Shown one piece after another: positions 35,470 through 43,578 of a DNA stretch of 64,000 nt. Each line of letters opens with the position of its first letter. The first letter of the stretch is position 1. This stretch comes from Pseudoflavonifractor sp. (GTDB lineage: Bacteria > Bacteroidota > Bacteroidia > Bacteroidales > Muribaculaceae): NCBI GenBank assembly GCA_023667145.1, contig JAMPAQ010000003.1, forward strand, positions 21,307-85,306, in the 5' to 3' direction. The notes beneath the pieces are model-generated. The model searched no databases. It was not told the origin of the DNA and saw only the letters and a list, made by a program, of their open reading frames with translations. The position numbers and the translations under genes were made by a program.

Positions 35470-36828
35470 TCAGGCGAGACGGCCAATGAGGGTGGCCGAC
35501 GAGGCTTCGTCGATGATGACGGGGACTATGTCGCCGACGCGGTAGTCGCCACGGGGGAATACGACGGTCTTGTTCTGCTGGGTGCGTCCGACAAACTGCT
35601 CGCGGGAGCGCTTGGATATCCCCTCGACAAGCACGTCAAACCGCTTGCCGACATCGCGGAGGTTGGAGACGAGTGACAGCTCGTTCTGTAGCGCGATCAT
35701 GCGGTTGAGCCGGTCGATTTTGACATCCTCGGGGACGTTGTCGGGCAGTTGCCGAGAGGCCAGTGTGCCGGGACGCTCGGAGTATTTGAACATGAAGGCC
35801 GAGTCAAAGCCTACCTTCCTCATCAGGTCGAGCGTCTGCTCGAAGTCCTCCTCGGTCTCGTCGTGGAAGCCGGTAAAGAGGTCGGTGGATATGCCGCAGT
35901 CGGGGATGGCGCGGCGTATGGCGGCTATGCGGTCGAGGTAGCGGGCGCGGTCATAGTGGCGGTTCATGGCCTTGAGCACGCTGTCGGAGCCTGACTGCAC
36001 GGGCAGGTGGATGTGGTTGCAGACGTTGGGATGGCGGGCGATGGTGTCGATGATGGCGTCGCTCATGTCCCTTGGGTGGGATGTGGTGAAGCGTATGCGC
36101 ATGTCGGGCGCGGCCTCGGCCACCATGCCGAGCAGTGTGGCGAAGTCGACGGTGGCTCCGCTGTCGTCCTTGTATCGGTAGGAGTTGACGTTTTGTCCGA
36201 GCAGTGTCGCCTCCTTGAATCCCTTGGCACGCAGGTCGGCCAGTTCGGCCAGGATGCTGCGTGGCTCGCGTGAGCGCTCGCGGCCACGGGTATAGGGCAC
36301 GATGCAGTAGGAGCAGAAGTTGTTGCACCCGCGCATGATGCTGATGAACCCCGACACGCGGTTGCCGGTGATGCGGGTGGGGATGATGTCGCGGTAGGTC
36401 TCGGTGGTACTCAGCTCGATGTTGATGGCCTTTTGGCCGGCCTCAACGGCGCTGACGAGGTTGGGCAAATCCATGTAGGAGTCAGGCCCGGCCACGAGGT
36501 CGACACCGTGATTGGCGATGAGGTCGTCCTTGACGCGCTCGGCCATGCAGCCTATCACGCCGATTATCAGGCGGCTGTCGCGGCGCTTGCGGCGCAGCGA
36601 TGAGAGATATTGCAGCCGTGAGATGATCTTCTGCTCGGCGTTGTCGCGTATGGAGCATGTGTTGAGCAGTATCGCGTTGGCCTCCTCGGGGGAGTCCACG
36701 GGGCTGTAGCCCACGGTCTTCATGACCGAGGCGACTACCTCGCTGTCGGCCACATTCATCTGGCAGCCGTAGGTCTCGATGCACAGGCGCTTGTCGGCCT
36801 GCGCTGCGGTAATATCGTGAGTTGACAT
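35470..36828 (-). CDS. miaB: tRNA methylthiotransferase MiaB
   Basis: Radical-SAM enzyme that adds a methylthio group to N6-isopentenyladenosine 37 of tRNAs. 452 residues from the ATG at 36828: an N-terminal UPF0004 domain with three cluster cysteines (ETYGCQMNVADSE, LLNTCSIRDNAE, GVIGCMAE), the radical SAM core with GCNNFCSYCIVPYTRGRE, and a C-terminal TRAM domain. The longer frame to 37032 crosses the promoter region and is not used. A -7 element TAACTTTG lies at 36862-36855. Transcribed divergently from the gene at 36986. Confidence 0.96.
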   Translation of the reverse strand: MSTHDITAAQADKRLCIETYGCQMNVADSEVVASVMKTVGYSPVDSPEEANAILLNTCSIRDNAEQKIISRLQYLSSLRRKRRDSRLIIGVIGCMAERVKDDLIANHGVDLVAGPDSYMDLPNLVSAVEAGQKAINIELSTTETYRDIIPTRITGNRVSGFISIMRGCNNFCSYCIVPYTRGRERSREPRSILAELADLRAKGFKEATLLGQNVNSYRYKDDSGATVDFATLLGMVAEAAPDMRIRFTTSHPRDMSDAIIDTIARHPNVCNHIHLPVQSGSDSVLKAMNRHYDRARYLDRIAAIRRAIPDCGISTDLFTGFHDETEEDFEQTLDLMRKVGFDSAFMFKYSERPGTLASRQLPDNVPEDVKIDRLNRMIALQNELSLVSNLRDVGKRFDVLVEGISKRSREQFVGRTQQNKTVVFPRGDYRVGDIVPVIIDEASSATLIGRLA

Positions 36829-36854
36829 AGCTTGCTGTATTGATATGGAGAGCG

Positions 36855-36862
36855 CAAAGTTA
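36855..36862 (-). promoter_or_regulatory. -7 element of miaB
   Basis: Minus-strand TAACTTTG with predicted start near 36848. No clear -33 element at the normal distance. Confidence 0.4.
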
Positions 36863-36922
36863 CAAAAAAATCCACGGAATAGGTGAAAATTGCACAGGGT
36901 GTCTAAAAGTGTGCATAATTTT

Positions 36923-36954
36923 CTTGGCAAAGACAGAATTAATCCGTAATTTTG
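36923..36954 (+). promoter_or_regulatory. Promoter of the CoA-transferase unit
   Basis: CTTG (36923-36926), 20 bp, TAATTTTG (36947-36954); start near 36961, 25 nt before the ATG at 36986. Confidence 0.6.
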
Positions 36955-36985
36955 CAGCAGATTGCAGAGATAACATTCGTTGGTT

Positions 36986-37372
36986 ATGGAAATTATCGGA
37001 GTGATAGCGGTCATCGTGGCCTTTGTCGTCATCGACGGGATGAGACAGCGGTTGAGCCGCCGTCATGCCGCCGCACGGCAGGATGCCGCCGGTGGCTCGC
37101 TGCGACAATCTTCAGACCGGCCTATCTTTCCGCCGCCGTTCCCATCATCGGTTGCCGTAGAGTCCCGCCATCAGCCGTCACAGCCACTGGAGCTTAGAGC
37201 CGAGGCCGGATATGCCTCCCCGACATCGCTTGCCGAGGAGGGCATCAGGGTCACGACTGACGACGAGCCGGTAGCCACCGATACCGAGGTGGCCTCGGTG
37301 GTCGCCGCCATGTCGGATGACGATTGGCGCAAGGCTGTGATTTATAACGAGATATTAAAGACTAAATTTTAA
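36986..37372 (+). CDS. Small single-pass membrane protein, unknown function
   Basis: I cannot name this 128-residue protein. It has one N-terminal membrane helix (MEIIGVIAVIVAFVVIDGM), a basic stretch (RQRLSRRHAAARQ), a disordered Pro/Ser-rich middle, an acidic segment, and a C-terminal motif SDDDWRKAVIYNEILKTKF that looks conserved. The ATG at 36986 is preferred to the TTG at 36980. It is 24 bp before the CoA-transferase gene and shares its promoter. The topology recalls small regulatory subunits, but there is no evidence for that. Confidence 0.7.
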   Translation: MEIIGVIAVIVAFVVIDGMRQRLSRRHAAARQDAAGGSLRQSSDRPIFPPPFPSSVAVESRHQPSQPLELRAEAGYASPTSLAEEGIRVTTDDEPVATDTEVASVVAAMSDDDWRKAVIYNEILKTKF

Positions 37373-37396
37373 CACAAACTATAAATTATCACATCA

Positions 37397-38893
37397 ATGG
37401 CATTTCCTTTCATTACTGCCCAGGAAGCCGCCGAGCTTATTCCCGACGGCGCAGCGGTAGGCTTGTCGGGCTTTACCGCCTCAGGTTCGCCCAAAGTCAT
37501 CACCGAAGCTATCGCCGAGAAGGCGGTCAAGGAGCATGAGGCCGGCCGTCCCTACAAGATTGACATCTTTACCGGCGCGTCGACCAACCAGCACGCCGAC
37601 GGCGCTCTCTCGCGTGCCAACGCCATCAACCGCCGCACGCCTTATCAGAATACCCCCGACCTGCGCAAGCGCATCAACTCCCACGATGCCCACTACTTTG
37701 ACCTGCATCTGTCAGAGCTGGCCCAGAAGTTCCGCTACGGATTCTATGGCGACCTCGACTTTGCCATCATCGAGGTAGCGGCTATCGACGATGACGGTAC
37801 CGCCGTCCTCACGTCGGGCGTGGGCAACGTGCCTACCTACGTGAGACATGCCAAGAAGATATTTATCGAGCTCAACGACAAGGTACCCGCCGAGATACTC
37901 GGTATGCACGACATCTACATGCCGCTCGACCCGCCCAACCGTCGCGAGATACCCATCTACAAGCCCAGCGACCGCATAGGTTCGCCGGTCGTTAAGATTG
38001 ACCCTGCAAAGATTGTCGGCATCGTACACAGCAGCGAGTATGACGGAATCCACAGTTTCACGGCCCTTGATGACACCACCCTCCAGATCGGTGCCAACGT
38101 GTGTGACTTCCTCGTGGCCGAGCTGCGTGCCGGACGCATCCCCAAGACATTCCTTCCGCTCCAGTCGGGTGTGGGCAACGTGGCCAACGCCGTGCTCTAC
38201 GGACTCGGCGAGAACGCCGAGATACCCGCCATCGAGATGTACACCGAGGTTATCCAGGATGCCGTGATAGAGCTGATGAAGAGGGGTAAGTGCAAGTTTG
38301 GCAGCACATGCTCGCTCACGCTCTCCAACGAGATGGAGGCCGAGGTCTACTCCAACCTCGACTTCTTCCGCGACAAGCTGCTGCTGCGTCCCGCCGAGAT
38401 CTCCAACAATCCCGAGGTGATACGCCGACTCGGTGTCATCGCCATGAACACGGCACTTGAGGCCGACATCTTCGGCAACATCAACTCGACCCACGTTGTC
38501 GGCACCAAGATGATGAACGGTATCGGCGGTTCGGGCGATTTCACCCGCAACGGTGCGATCTCGATATTCAGCTGCCCGTCCATCACCAAGGAGGGCCTGA
38601 TAAGCAACATCGTGCCGATGGTGTCGCACGTGGACCACACGGAGCACTCCGTCGACATCCTCATCACCGAGCAGGGTATCGCCGACCTCCGTGGCAAGGA
38701 TCCCGTGCAGCGTGCCGAGACCATCATCGAAAACTGCGCCAACCCGATGTACCGCGAGCTGCTTTGGGACTACCTGCACCTCGGCAAGGGTGGTCAGACT
38801 CCCCATTCGCTCTACGCCGCCATGGCGTTCCACACAGCGTTCAACGACACCGGCGACATGCGCAACGTCGACTGGGCCGCTTACGCCAAGTAA
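37397..38893 (+). CDS. Succinyl-CoA-type CoA transferase (acetyl-CoA hydrolase/transferase family)
   Basis: Class I CoA transferase of 498 residues. GLSGFTASGSPKVI near the N-terminus, MYTEVIQDAV with the likely catalytic Glu284, and NINSTHVVGTKMMNGIGGSGDF match the succinyl-CoA:acetate/acetyl-CoA hydrolase family. In Bacteroidales it would exchange CoA among succinate, propionate and acetate at the end of fermentation; the exact acyl pair cannot be told from sequence. A terminator follows. Confidence 0.9.
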   Translation: MAFPFITAQEAAELIPDGAAVGLSGFTASGSPKVITEAIAEKAVKEHEAGRPYKIDIFTGASTNQHADGALSRANAINRRTPYQNTPDLRKRINSHDAHYFDLHLSELAQKFRYGFYGDLDFAIIEVAAIDDDGTAVLTSGVGNVPTYVRHAKKIFIELNDKVPAEILGMHDIYMPLDPPNRREIPIYKPSDRIGSPVVKIDPAKIVGIVHSSEYDGIHSFTALDDTTLQIGANVCDFLVAELRAGRIPKTFLPLQSGVGNVANAVLYGLGENAEIPAIEMYTEVIQDAVIELMKRGKCKFGSTCSLTLSNEMEAEVYSNLDFFRDKLLLRPAEISNNPEVIRRLGVIAMNTALEADIFGNINSTHVVGTKMMNGIGGSGDFTRNGAISIFSCPSITKEGLISNIVPMVSHVDHTEHSVDILITEQGIADLRGKDPVQRAETIIENCANPMYRELLWDYLHLGKGGQTPHSLYAAMAFHTAFNDTGDMRNVDWAAYAK

Positions 38894-38917
38894 CACAATC
38901 CCCCTGTAAGAGCTATC

Positions 38918-38952
38918 AAAGGCATCCTCCCGGCAATCGGGGCGGTGCCTTT
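38918..38952 (+). terminator. Terminator after the CoA transferase
   Basis: AAAGGCA (38918-38924) pairs with TGCCTTT (38946-38952). The inner CCTCCCGG/TCGGGGCGG pairs in part. Confidence 0.7.
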
Positions 38953-39034
38953 GTCATATCCGGCTGCACAGTTATATTTGCCATGGTCAGGTAGATACCT
39001 CATTTTTATGAGAAAGGTATGGGGATGTCTTGTA

Positions 39035-39925
39035 TTAGTCGGGCATGACTTGTGGCATCCGTGAGGTATAGTATCCGTGAAACCAGTCGTATGACAGTAG
39101 GAGGCGGTGGTAGGTATCGTTATCGGCAAATTTCTGTATCTCGGGGTCAAGGGTCTCGAAGTTGTCGGTGTCAAACAGACGCTTCATCAGCTCCATGCGC
39201 TCCTTGAGACCGTTGGCCGCCATCATTTCCTCGACCGTGACTTGTGTGAGCACGGCGTGATACCATACCATTCTCACGTACTTGAGTGTCGGTTTGTTGA
39301 TGTTAAGGGCCTTGATCGTCTGCTCTGCAAGCCCATCGGTGTCCTCGCGGACAATGTATGCCTCGCCGGTGGGGCTGTAGGCGGCTTGGGTATTCTCCAT
39401 CAGCATCAAAGGGAGGATGCGCGTGTTCCCACGGCAATTGTTGCAGCTGCAACCTTTGTCGGTGAAGTCACCTGTGCCGTTACAGGCGGCAAACAGGTTG
39501 CCGAGGGCTGTCAGGTGGGGAAAACGGGTCATAGAGGATGTCTCCTCGGCTGTGATTTTGGCTCCGGCAAACCGGCTTGACAATTCCACTCGGTCACGGA
39601 GACCGGGAGCCAAGGCGGTGTAGAAGTCGTACTCATCTGTCTCTATGAGGCCGCTAAAGCTCTCGGGTATAAGATGCTCGATTGAGGTCTGCCCCTCGGA
39701 TATGCGTCTCATGCAATAGCAGCACAGACCCGACTGCTCGTCAATGAGCAACTGTTCCCATCCGTCGGCCCCGCGTTTGTATTCGGGCTTCTTGAAAGCG
39801 TCAAACGACATCTTGCTGTCGAGAGGTGGAAGCAGTGAGTCATCGTCGGCGCGGCAGTCGTTTATGAAACGACGGTCAATGTCGTCCTCGCGTGCGACAA
39901 ACGGCGACTTGTCGATAAATCTCAT
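39035..39925 (-). CDS. HNH endonuclease of a Septu-like system (PtuB-like)
   Basis: HNH-type nuclease of 296 residues. LCCYCMRRI (Cys68/69/71), SIEHLIPES (Glu83, His84), LGNLFAACNGTGD (Asn143, Cys148) and GCSCNNCRGN (Cys159, 161, 164) give the zinc-knuckle HNH pattern of the TIGR02646/PtuB type. The gene overlaps the ATPase gene by 4 bp (ATGA), so the two are coupled. An ATPase plus HNH pair of this kind is the Septu anti-phage module, in which the nuclease is held by the ATPase until infection. A retron version would need a reverse transcriptase, which is absent here. Confidence 0.78.
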   Translation of the reverse strand: MRFIDKSPFVAREDDIDRRFINDCRADDDSLLPPLDSKMSFDAFKKPEYKRGADGWEQLLIDEQSGLCCYCMRRISEGQTSIEHLIPESFSGLIETDEYDFYTALAPGLRDRVELSSRFAGAKITAEETSSMTRFPHLTALGNLFAACNGTGDFTDKGCSCNNCRGNTRILPLMLMENTQAAYSPTGEAYIVREDTDGLAEQTIKALNINKPTLKYVRMVWYHAVLTQVTVEEMMAANGLKERMELMKRLFDTDNFETLDPEIQKFADNDTYHRLLLSYDWFHGYYTSRMPQVMPD

Positions 39926-41295
39926 CGCTCGCTGTCTTTGTCGGTCAGAACCTTGAGTGCCGCCGAGTCGGGGCCGGTGATTGTCTCGATTTTCCGCAAC
40001 ACGGTGTCAGCCTCAGTCGTCATGTCGAGCTGACGGTAGATGTTGTATTTGTCAATCCAGTATTGCAGGTTCTCATTTCGCGACGATGCACCCATGTAGT
40101 CGTCGATGGTGGCGTTGTAGTCGATGCCATACAGGTTGGGCATCAGCACGGGGGCATCCTTTCCGGCAACAAGCGCGTATATCGCGTTGACCTTCCGGCC
40201 ATCAGCGTCGGGTTGGCAATTGAGGTTGGATATTGCCGCCGGGGAGTGAGTGGTGACTATGAACTGGACATCGGGGAATGTCTCGGTAAACGCGTTGATG
40301 ACATTCTCCTCCAGTCCCGGATGGAGATGCAGGTCGACCTCGTCGATTATGACTATGCCCGCCGGGGCGGTCTCGTGGCCGTTGAGTATGAAGGAGCGGT
40401 AGGCAATCTCAATCACCATCGACAGCAGCCGACGGTAACCCGACGGAAGTTGCTCGATGGTCGACTCGCGGCCATCGCTAAAGACGAGCCGCAGTTGATA
40501 GCCTTCGCCCGATGGGATGGGCAAAATCGTCCTCACGGTGTAGCTCTCGGACTGTGACGGGATGAGCCGCTTGACAAACTCATTGATATAGCCTATTATA
40601 TGGTCGCTTTCTGATGCCTGTCGGTCGGCGTCGGCTTGTAGTGCCTTGTAACTATAGGGGTCGGCGACGCGCTCGCGTTCGGCCAGCATCGACAGACGGC
40701 GGGTGATGACGCTGCCGAGGCGCGTCTCCCATATTGAGGTACATGATGCCTCGTGGTCCCACTGGTAGTAGCCGAAGTTGCGGGGCAGCTCAGGCTGGAA
40801 TATCGTCTCCTTGACCCATTTGGCCATCCTCACGGGGCGATGGGGGAAGGAGTCGGAGAAGTAGATCAACAGAGGCAAGCGCCCGGTGCGTTCCACTTCG
40901 TCGATAAATCTCTTGTAGGTGTTGATGTACAGGCTGGTGTAGAGCGCGTTGTTTGACGAGGATGCCCTCATGCACCATTGGAGCGGGATGTCGTCAATCG
41001 TGGCTGTCGCCTCGATACGGGCTGTCGATGCCACCTCGCGTCGCGACCAGTCGATCCAGTAGTCGGTGGGGGCGTAGCCGTTGACCTTGAGTGACTTGTT
41101 GCCGGCCGAGAGAACCTTGATATTCTCGTCCTTGGGTACGCAGAATATGAAGCTGAGCGCCTTGATGGTTGCATGAATGAGCGATGATTTGCCGACACCG
41201 TTTTTGCCGATAAACGCTGTGACCCTCTTGGCAAAGTCGGCGTGGTAATGCCTGAAGCACCTGAAATTGTCAATGTCAACCGAGATTAGATCCAT
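39922..41295 (-). CDS. SMC/ABC-type ATPase of a Septu-like system (PtuA-like)
   Basis: ATPase of 457 residues related to the OLD/RecF/SMC ABC ATPases. Walker A is FIGKNGVGKSSLI (30-38), the signature-like LPSGYRR is at 283-289, Walker B IVIIDEVDLHLHP at 314-326 and the H-loop TTHSP at 348-352. The middle (about 150-250) is helical. Paired by overlap with an HNH nuclease, it fits PtuA. The operon has its own promoter and stands against both flanking genes, as defence islands often do. A plain AAA-ATPase/HNH pair of other function is the alternative. Confidence 0.8.
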   Translation of the reverse strand: MDLISVDIDNFRCFRHYHADFAKRVTAFIGKNGVGKSSLIHATIKALSFIFCVPKDENIKVLSAGNKSLKVNGYAPTDYWIDWSRREVASTARIEATATIDDIPLQWCMRASSSNNALYTSLYINTYKRFIDEVERTGRLPLLIYFSDSFPHRPVRMAKWVKETIFQPELPRNFGYYQWDHEASCTSIWETRLGSVITRRLSMLAERERVADPYSYKALQADADRQASESDHIIGYINEFVKRLIPSQSESYTVRTILPIPSGEGYQLRLVFSDGRESTIEQLPSGYRRLLSMVIEIAYRSFILNGHETAPAGIVIIDEVDLHLHPGLEENVINAFTETFPDVQFIVTTHSPAAISNLNCQPDADGRKVNAIYALVAGKDAPVLMPNLYGIDYNATIDDYMGASSRNENLQYWIDKYNIYRQLDMTTEADTVLRKIETITGPDSAALKVLTDKDSER

Positions 41296-41325
41296 GATTT
41301 ACGTCAATAGTTATTGTATGTCATG

Positions 41326-41358
41326 CAAATATAAGCATAAGTCGGGGGTGAATGCAAA
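41326..41358 (-). promoter_or_regulatory. Promoter of the Septu-like operon
   Basis: Minus-strand TTTG (41358-41355), 21 bp, TATATTTG (41333-41326). Start near 41319, about 24 nt before the ATG. Confidence 0.65.
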
Positions 41359-41721
41359 TTTAATTGTGTAATCCAAAAATAAGTGCAATCTTTGTCGAGT
41401 ATAATTGTGGAAAGCGTTTACTCGACGCTCTTTCTTGACATCCCGGAATCTGGTAAATTCTCATTAGAGTCAAGATTGTGGCAACGGTAGATGCCTTGCA
41501 GATATGTCATATCGGCATATCCTCACCCGGCGTGGGAGCGTCGGATGTGGACGTGTGTACACATATCGGCGTGAGGCTCTGCATGTTTGCCCGTTCGACT
41601 CTAATGGGCAGTACCAGGGCCTCGGGATGTAGGACGGGCAACAGGTACAGTTCCTCACGTTTTCTTTTTTAAGTAAATACCGGTGGTCAAGGGGAACAGC
41701 CGCCAACCAAATCACACTCAC
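41359..41721. other. Intergenic region with a hairpin
   Basis: No credible gene. GTCGAGTA (41394-41401) and TACTCGAC (41419-41426) form an 8-bp stem around a 17-nt loop, followed by a T-rich stretch (CTCTTTCTT). It could be a small RNA, a terminator or an operator of the divergent genes; nothing decides between these. Confidence 0.4.
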
Positions 41722-42693
41722 ATGGAACGCAAATTGCTATCCTTTATCACTCTTTTCATGGCGCTGTGGGTTAACGCACAGACATCCCAGGTCGCCACAC
41801 TGCTCCACGACGGGCAGCTCTCAATCTTTTATACGGGTACGGCTCTCCAGCAGGCCTACGAGGCCGCTGTCGACGGAGATGTCATCACCCTGTCGGCGGG
41901 AATGTTTAACGCCGTCGATATTAATAAAAACGTTGTAATACGCGGCGCGGGCATGGGGCTGACGGCCTCAGGCGAGGAAACTGCCTCAACCATTATTAGC
42001 GGCGGGTTTGATATCAATAATCCCGCGACAGAGGGACAGGCGCTTACATTGGAGGGCTTGAATTTTACAGACAATATATATTATGGCACTCTAAATAATG
42101 TGACAATATCAAAATGCCGGTTCTCTAATAGAGTTGAGTGGCTTAGTTCCGGCTCCCGCTTATGCAACGGATTAGTCGTGTCTCAGTCAATATTTGAGAT
42201 GGCTCCGAAATTTGATACGGCTACCGCTACGTTTACGAATTGCTTGTTTAAGGATGCATTATATACAGGTGGTGGCAGCAAGAGTAGTTATGAATTTAAT
42301 AATTGCATTCTTATAGATGATCAGAGTGTCCGTTTCTTAAAGAGTTCCATGAATAATTCAATTATTTCCTGTCCTAATATACACGATACAGCTAACAATC
42401 ATTCTGTGAAAAACTGCATATTGGTGGTTGAGACCGGTGTCGCAGACCTGACAGGCCGCAATCATTTTATTGAGTCGCTGGATAAGATATTCAAGGAGGA
42501 CGGTTTCTATGAACTGACCGACGAGGCGTTGCAGTACAAGGGTTCGGATGGCCGTCAGGTAGGCATACATGGTGGGGCGCTTGGGTTTGACCCCGTCCCG
42601 GCAGTCCCGCAGATTGTCAAGTTTGACGTGTCGTCCAAGACCACGGCTGACGGCAAGCTGAGTGTCGATATCGAGTTAGGGAGTGCAGAGTAA
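41722..42693 (+). CDS. Secreted right-handed beta-helix protein
   Basis: Secreted protein of 323 residues from the ATG at 41722 (MERKLLSFITLFMALWVNA-Q). The short repeating strands (GDVITLSAGMFNAVDINKNVVIRGAG, LTLEGLNFTDNIYYGTLNNVTISKCRFSN, ATFTNCLFKDALY, EFNNCILID) have the pattern of a pectate-lyase-like parallel beta-helix. It ends in KFDVSSKTTADGKLSVDIEL without a sorting domain. The middle half is clearly AT-richer than its surroundings. It precedes, by 15 bp, a T9SS-type secreted protein, a gene pairing I recall from other Bacteroidales. Function unknown; adhesin or glycan-active are possibilities. Confidence 0.7.
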   Translation: MERKLLSFITLFMALWVNAQTSQVATLLHDGQLSIFYTGTALQQAYEAAVDGDVITLSAGMFNAVDINKNVVIRGAGMGLTASGEETASTIISGGFDINNPATEGQALTLEGLNFTDNIYYGTLNNVTISKCRFSNRVEWLSSGSRLCNGLVVSQSIFEMAPKFDTATATFTNCLFKDALYTGGGSKSSYEFNNCILIDDQSVRFLKSSMNNSIISCPNIHDTANNHSVKNCILVVETGVADLTGRNHFIESLDKIFKEDGFYELTDEALQYKGSDGRQVGIHGGALGFDPVPAVPQIVKFDVSSKTTADGKLSVDIELGSAE

Positions 42694-42708
42694 TCACAGT
42701 GTGTCATT

Positions 42709-43317
42709 ATGAAGCGTCTGTTTATATCCCTGCTCGCGGCATTGGCCGTGACGGTGTCGCAGGCACAGCAGGGTGTCACACAATATGTATGGTTTGACCG
42801 CACTGGGACGTTGATGCCGCTTGACGGCACGTCGCTAAAGGCCGACATGGATGTCTCGGCGCTGTCAGACGGATTTCATACGCTCAACTATGTCGCTGTC
42901 ACCGGCGACGGGAGGGTGTCGTCGTCGCGGAGCGCGATGTTTTTCAAGGTAGGCAGCGTCTCAAGTGGTGTTGACTGTTACGTGACGGTCGATGGCAAGG
43001 AGGCCGGGCGTCACGAGTGCGCGGTCGCGGGTGGCTTAATACACCTCGACCTCGACATGGCCAATCTCGCTGACGGACTCCACAAGCTGACGGTGGTGGC
43101 CGTATCGCCCGATAAAGGTACTGTCCTGCATCCCATGTCGGCCTACTTTGACAAAGAGGGCGACATGACCGAGATTGTGGACTGTCGCGTGGCTGCGGAT
43201 GTCGATGATGCCATCCGGCGCGGGGACAAGATCTATGACTTGGTGGGGCGGCGTGTCAAGGGGCGTCTGACTCCGGGTGTCTACGTCGTTGATGGGCGTA
43301 AGATTCTTGTGAGGTAA
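42709..43317 (+). CDS. Small secreted protein with T9SS-like C-terminus
   Basis: 202 residues. Signal peptide MKRLFISLLAALAVTVSQA-Q, then two similar strand-rich segments (LSDGFHTLNYVAVTGDGRVS and LADGLHKLTVVAVSPDKGTV), then a C-terminal IYDLVGRRVKGRLTPGVYVV and DGRKILVR. That ending is the short type of C-terminal sorting domain used by the type IX secretion system in Bacteroidetes. Probably surface-exposed or released and working with the beta-helix protein just upstream. Relatives I recall are much longer, so this may be a reduced version. Confidence 0.65.
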   Translation: MKRLFISLLAALAVTVSQAQQGVTQYVWFDRTGTLMPLDGTSLKADMDVSALSDGFHTLNYVAVTGDGRVSSSRSAMFFKVGSVSSGVDCYVTVDGKEAGRHECAVAGGLIHLDLDMANLADGLHKLTVVAVSPDKGTVLHPMSAYFDKEGDMTEIVDCRVAADVDDAIRRGDKIYDLVGRRVKGRLTPGVYVVDGRKILVR

Positions 43318-43326
43318 TCTCCACGG

Positions 43327-43350
43327 TCTGCCCGGTGTAGTCCGGGCAGA
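43327..43350 (+). terminator. Terminator after the T9SS-like gene
   Basis: 9-bp perfect stem TCTGCCCGG/CCGGGCAGA, 10 bp beyond the stop codon, followed by TTATAC. Confidence 0.65.
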
Positions 43351-43428
43351 TTATACAGCCCCGCATTATGAGGCTGCGCCTATTTTGACACAGCTTCGAT
43401 TTCCGTACATAATCCAATATGGACGGGC

Positions 43429-43448
43429 GGCTGCTCCATGGAGCAGCC
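43429..43448. repeat. REP-like palindrome, copy 1
   Basis: Perfect 20-bp palindrome GGCTGCTCCATGGAGCAGCC, followed by CTAC. It shares design and flank with two copies near 52.8 kb. Confidence 0.75.
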
Positions 43449-43450
43449 CT

Positions 43451-43498
43451 ACAAGTATTTGGTCGTCAACATGTACAAGTATTTGGCCGCCAACGTGT
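43451..43498 (+). repeat. 24-bp tandem duplication beside the palindrome
   Basis: ACAAGTATTTGGTCGTCAAC plus ATGT is repeated directly with three substitutions. It starts two bases after the palindrome; function unknown. Confidence 0.7.
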
Positions 43499-43578
43499 TT
43501 GATTGGCGGAATGGTTGCGTTGTTTGCTAAATTAGTGAAAAATGTTGGACCCGCCAAATGAGGTATTATATATGTAAG

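Noticed and set aside
37712..38896. Long minus-strand open frame of 394 codons
   Set aside because: Exact antisense of the CoA-transferase gene; its length follows from GC-rich third positions and it has no domain-like sequence.
39035..41721. Retron (Eco78-like) with PtuA/PtuB effectors
   Set aside because: No reverse transcriptase gene lies within the window near the pair; the spacer hairpin alone is not evidence for msr/msd.
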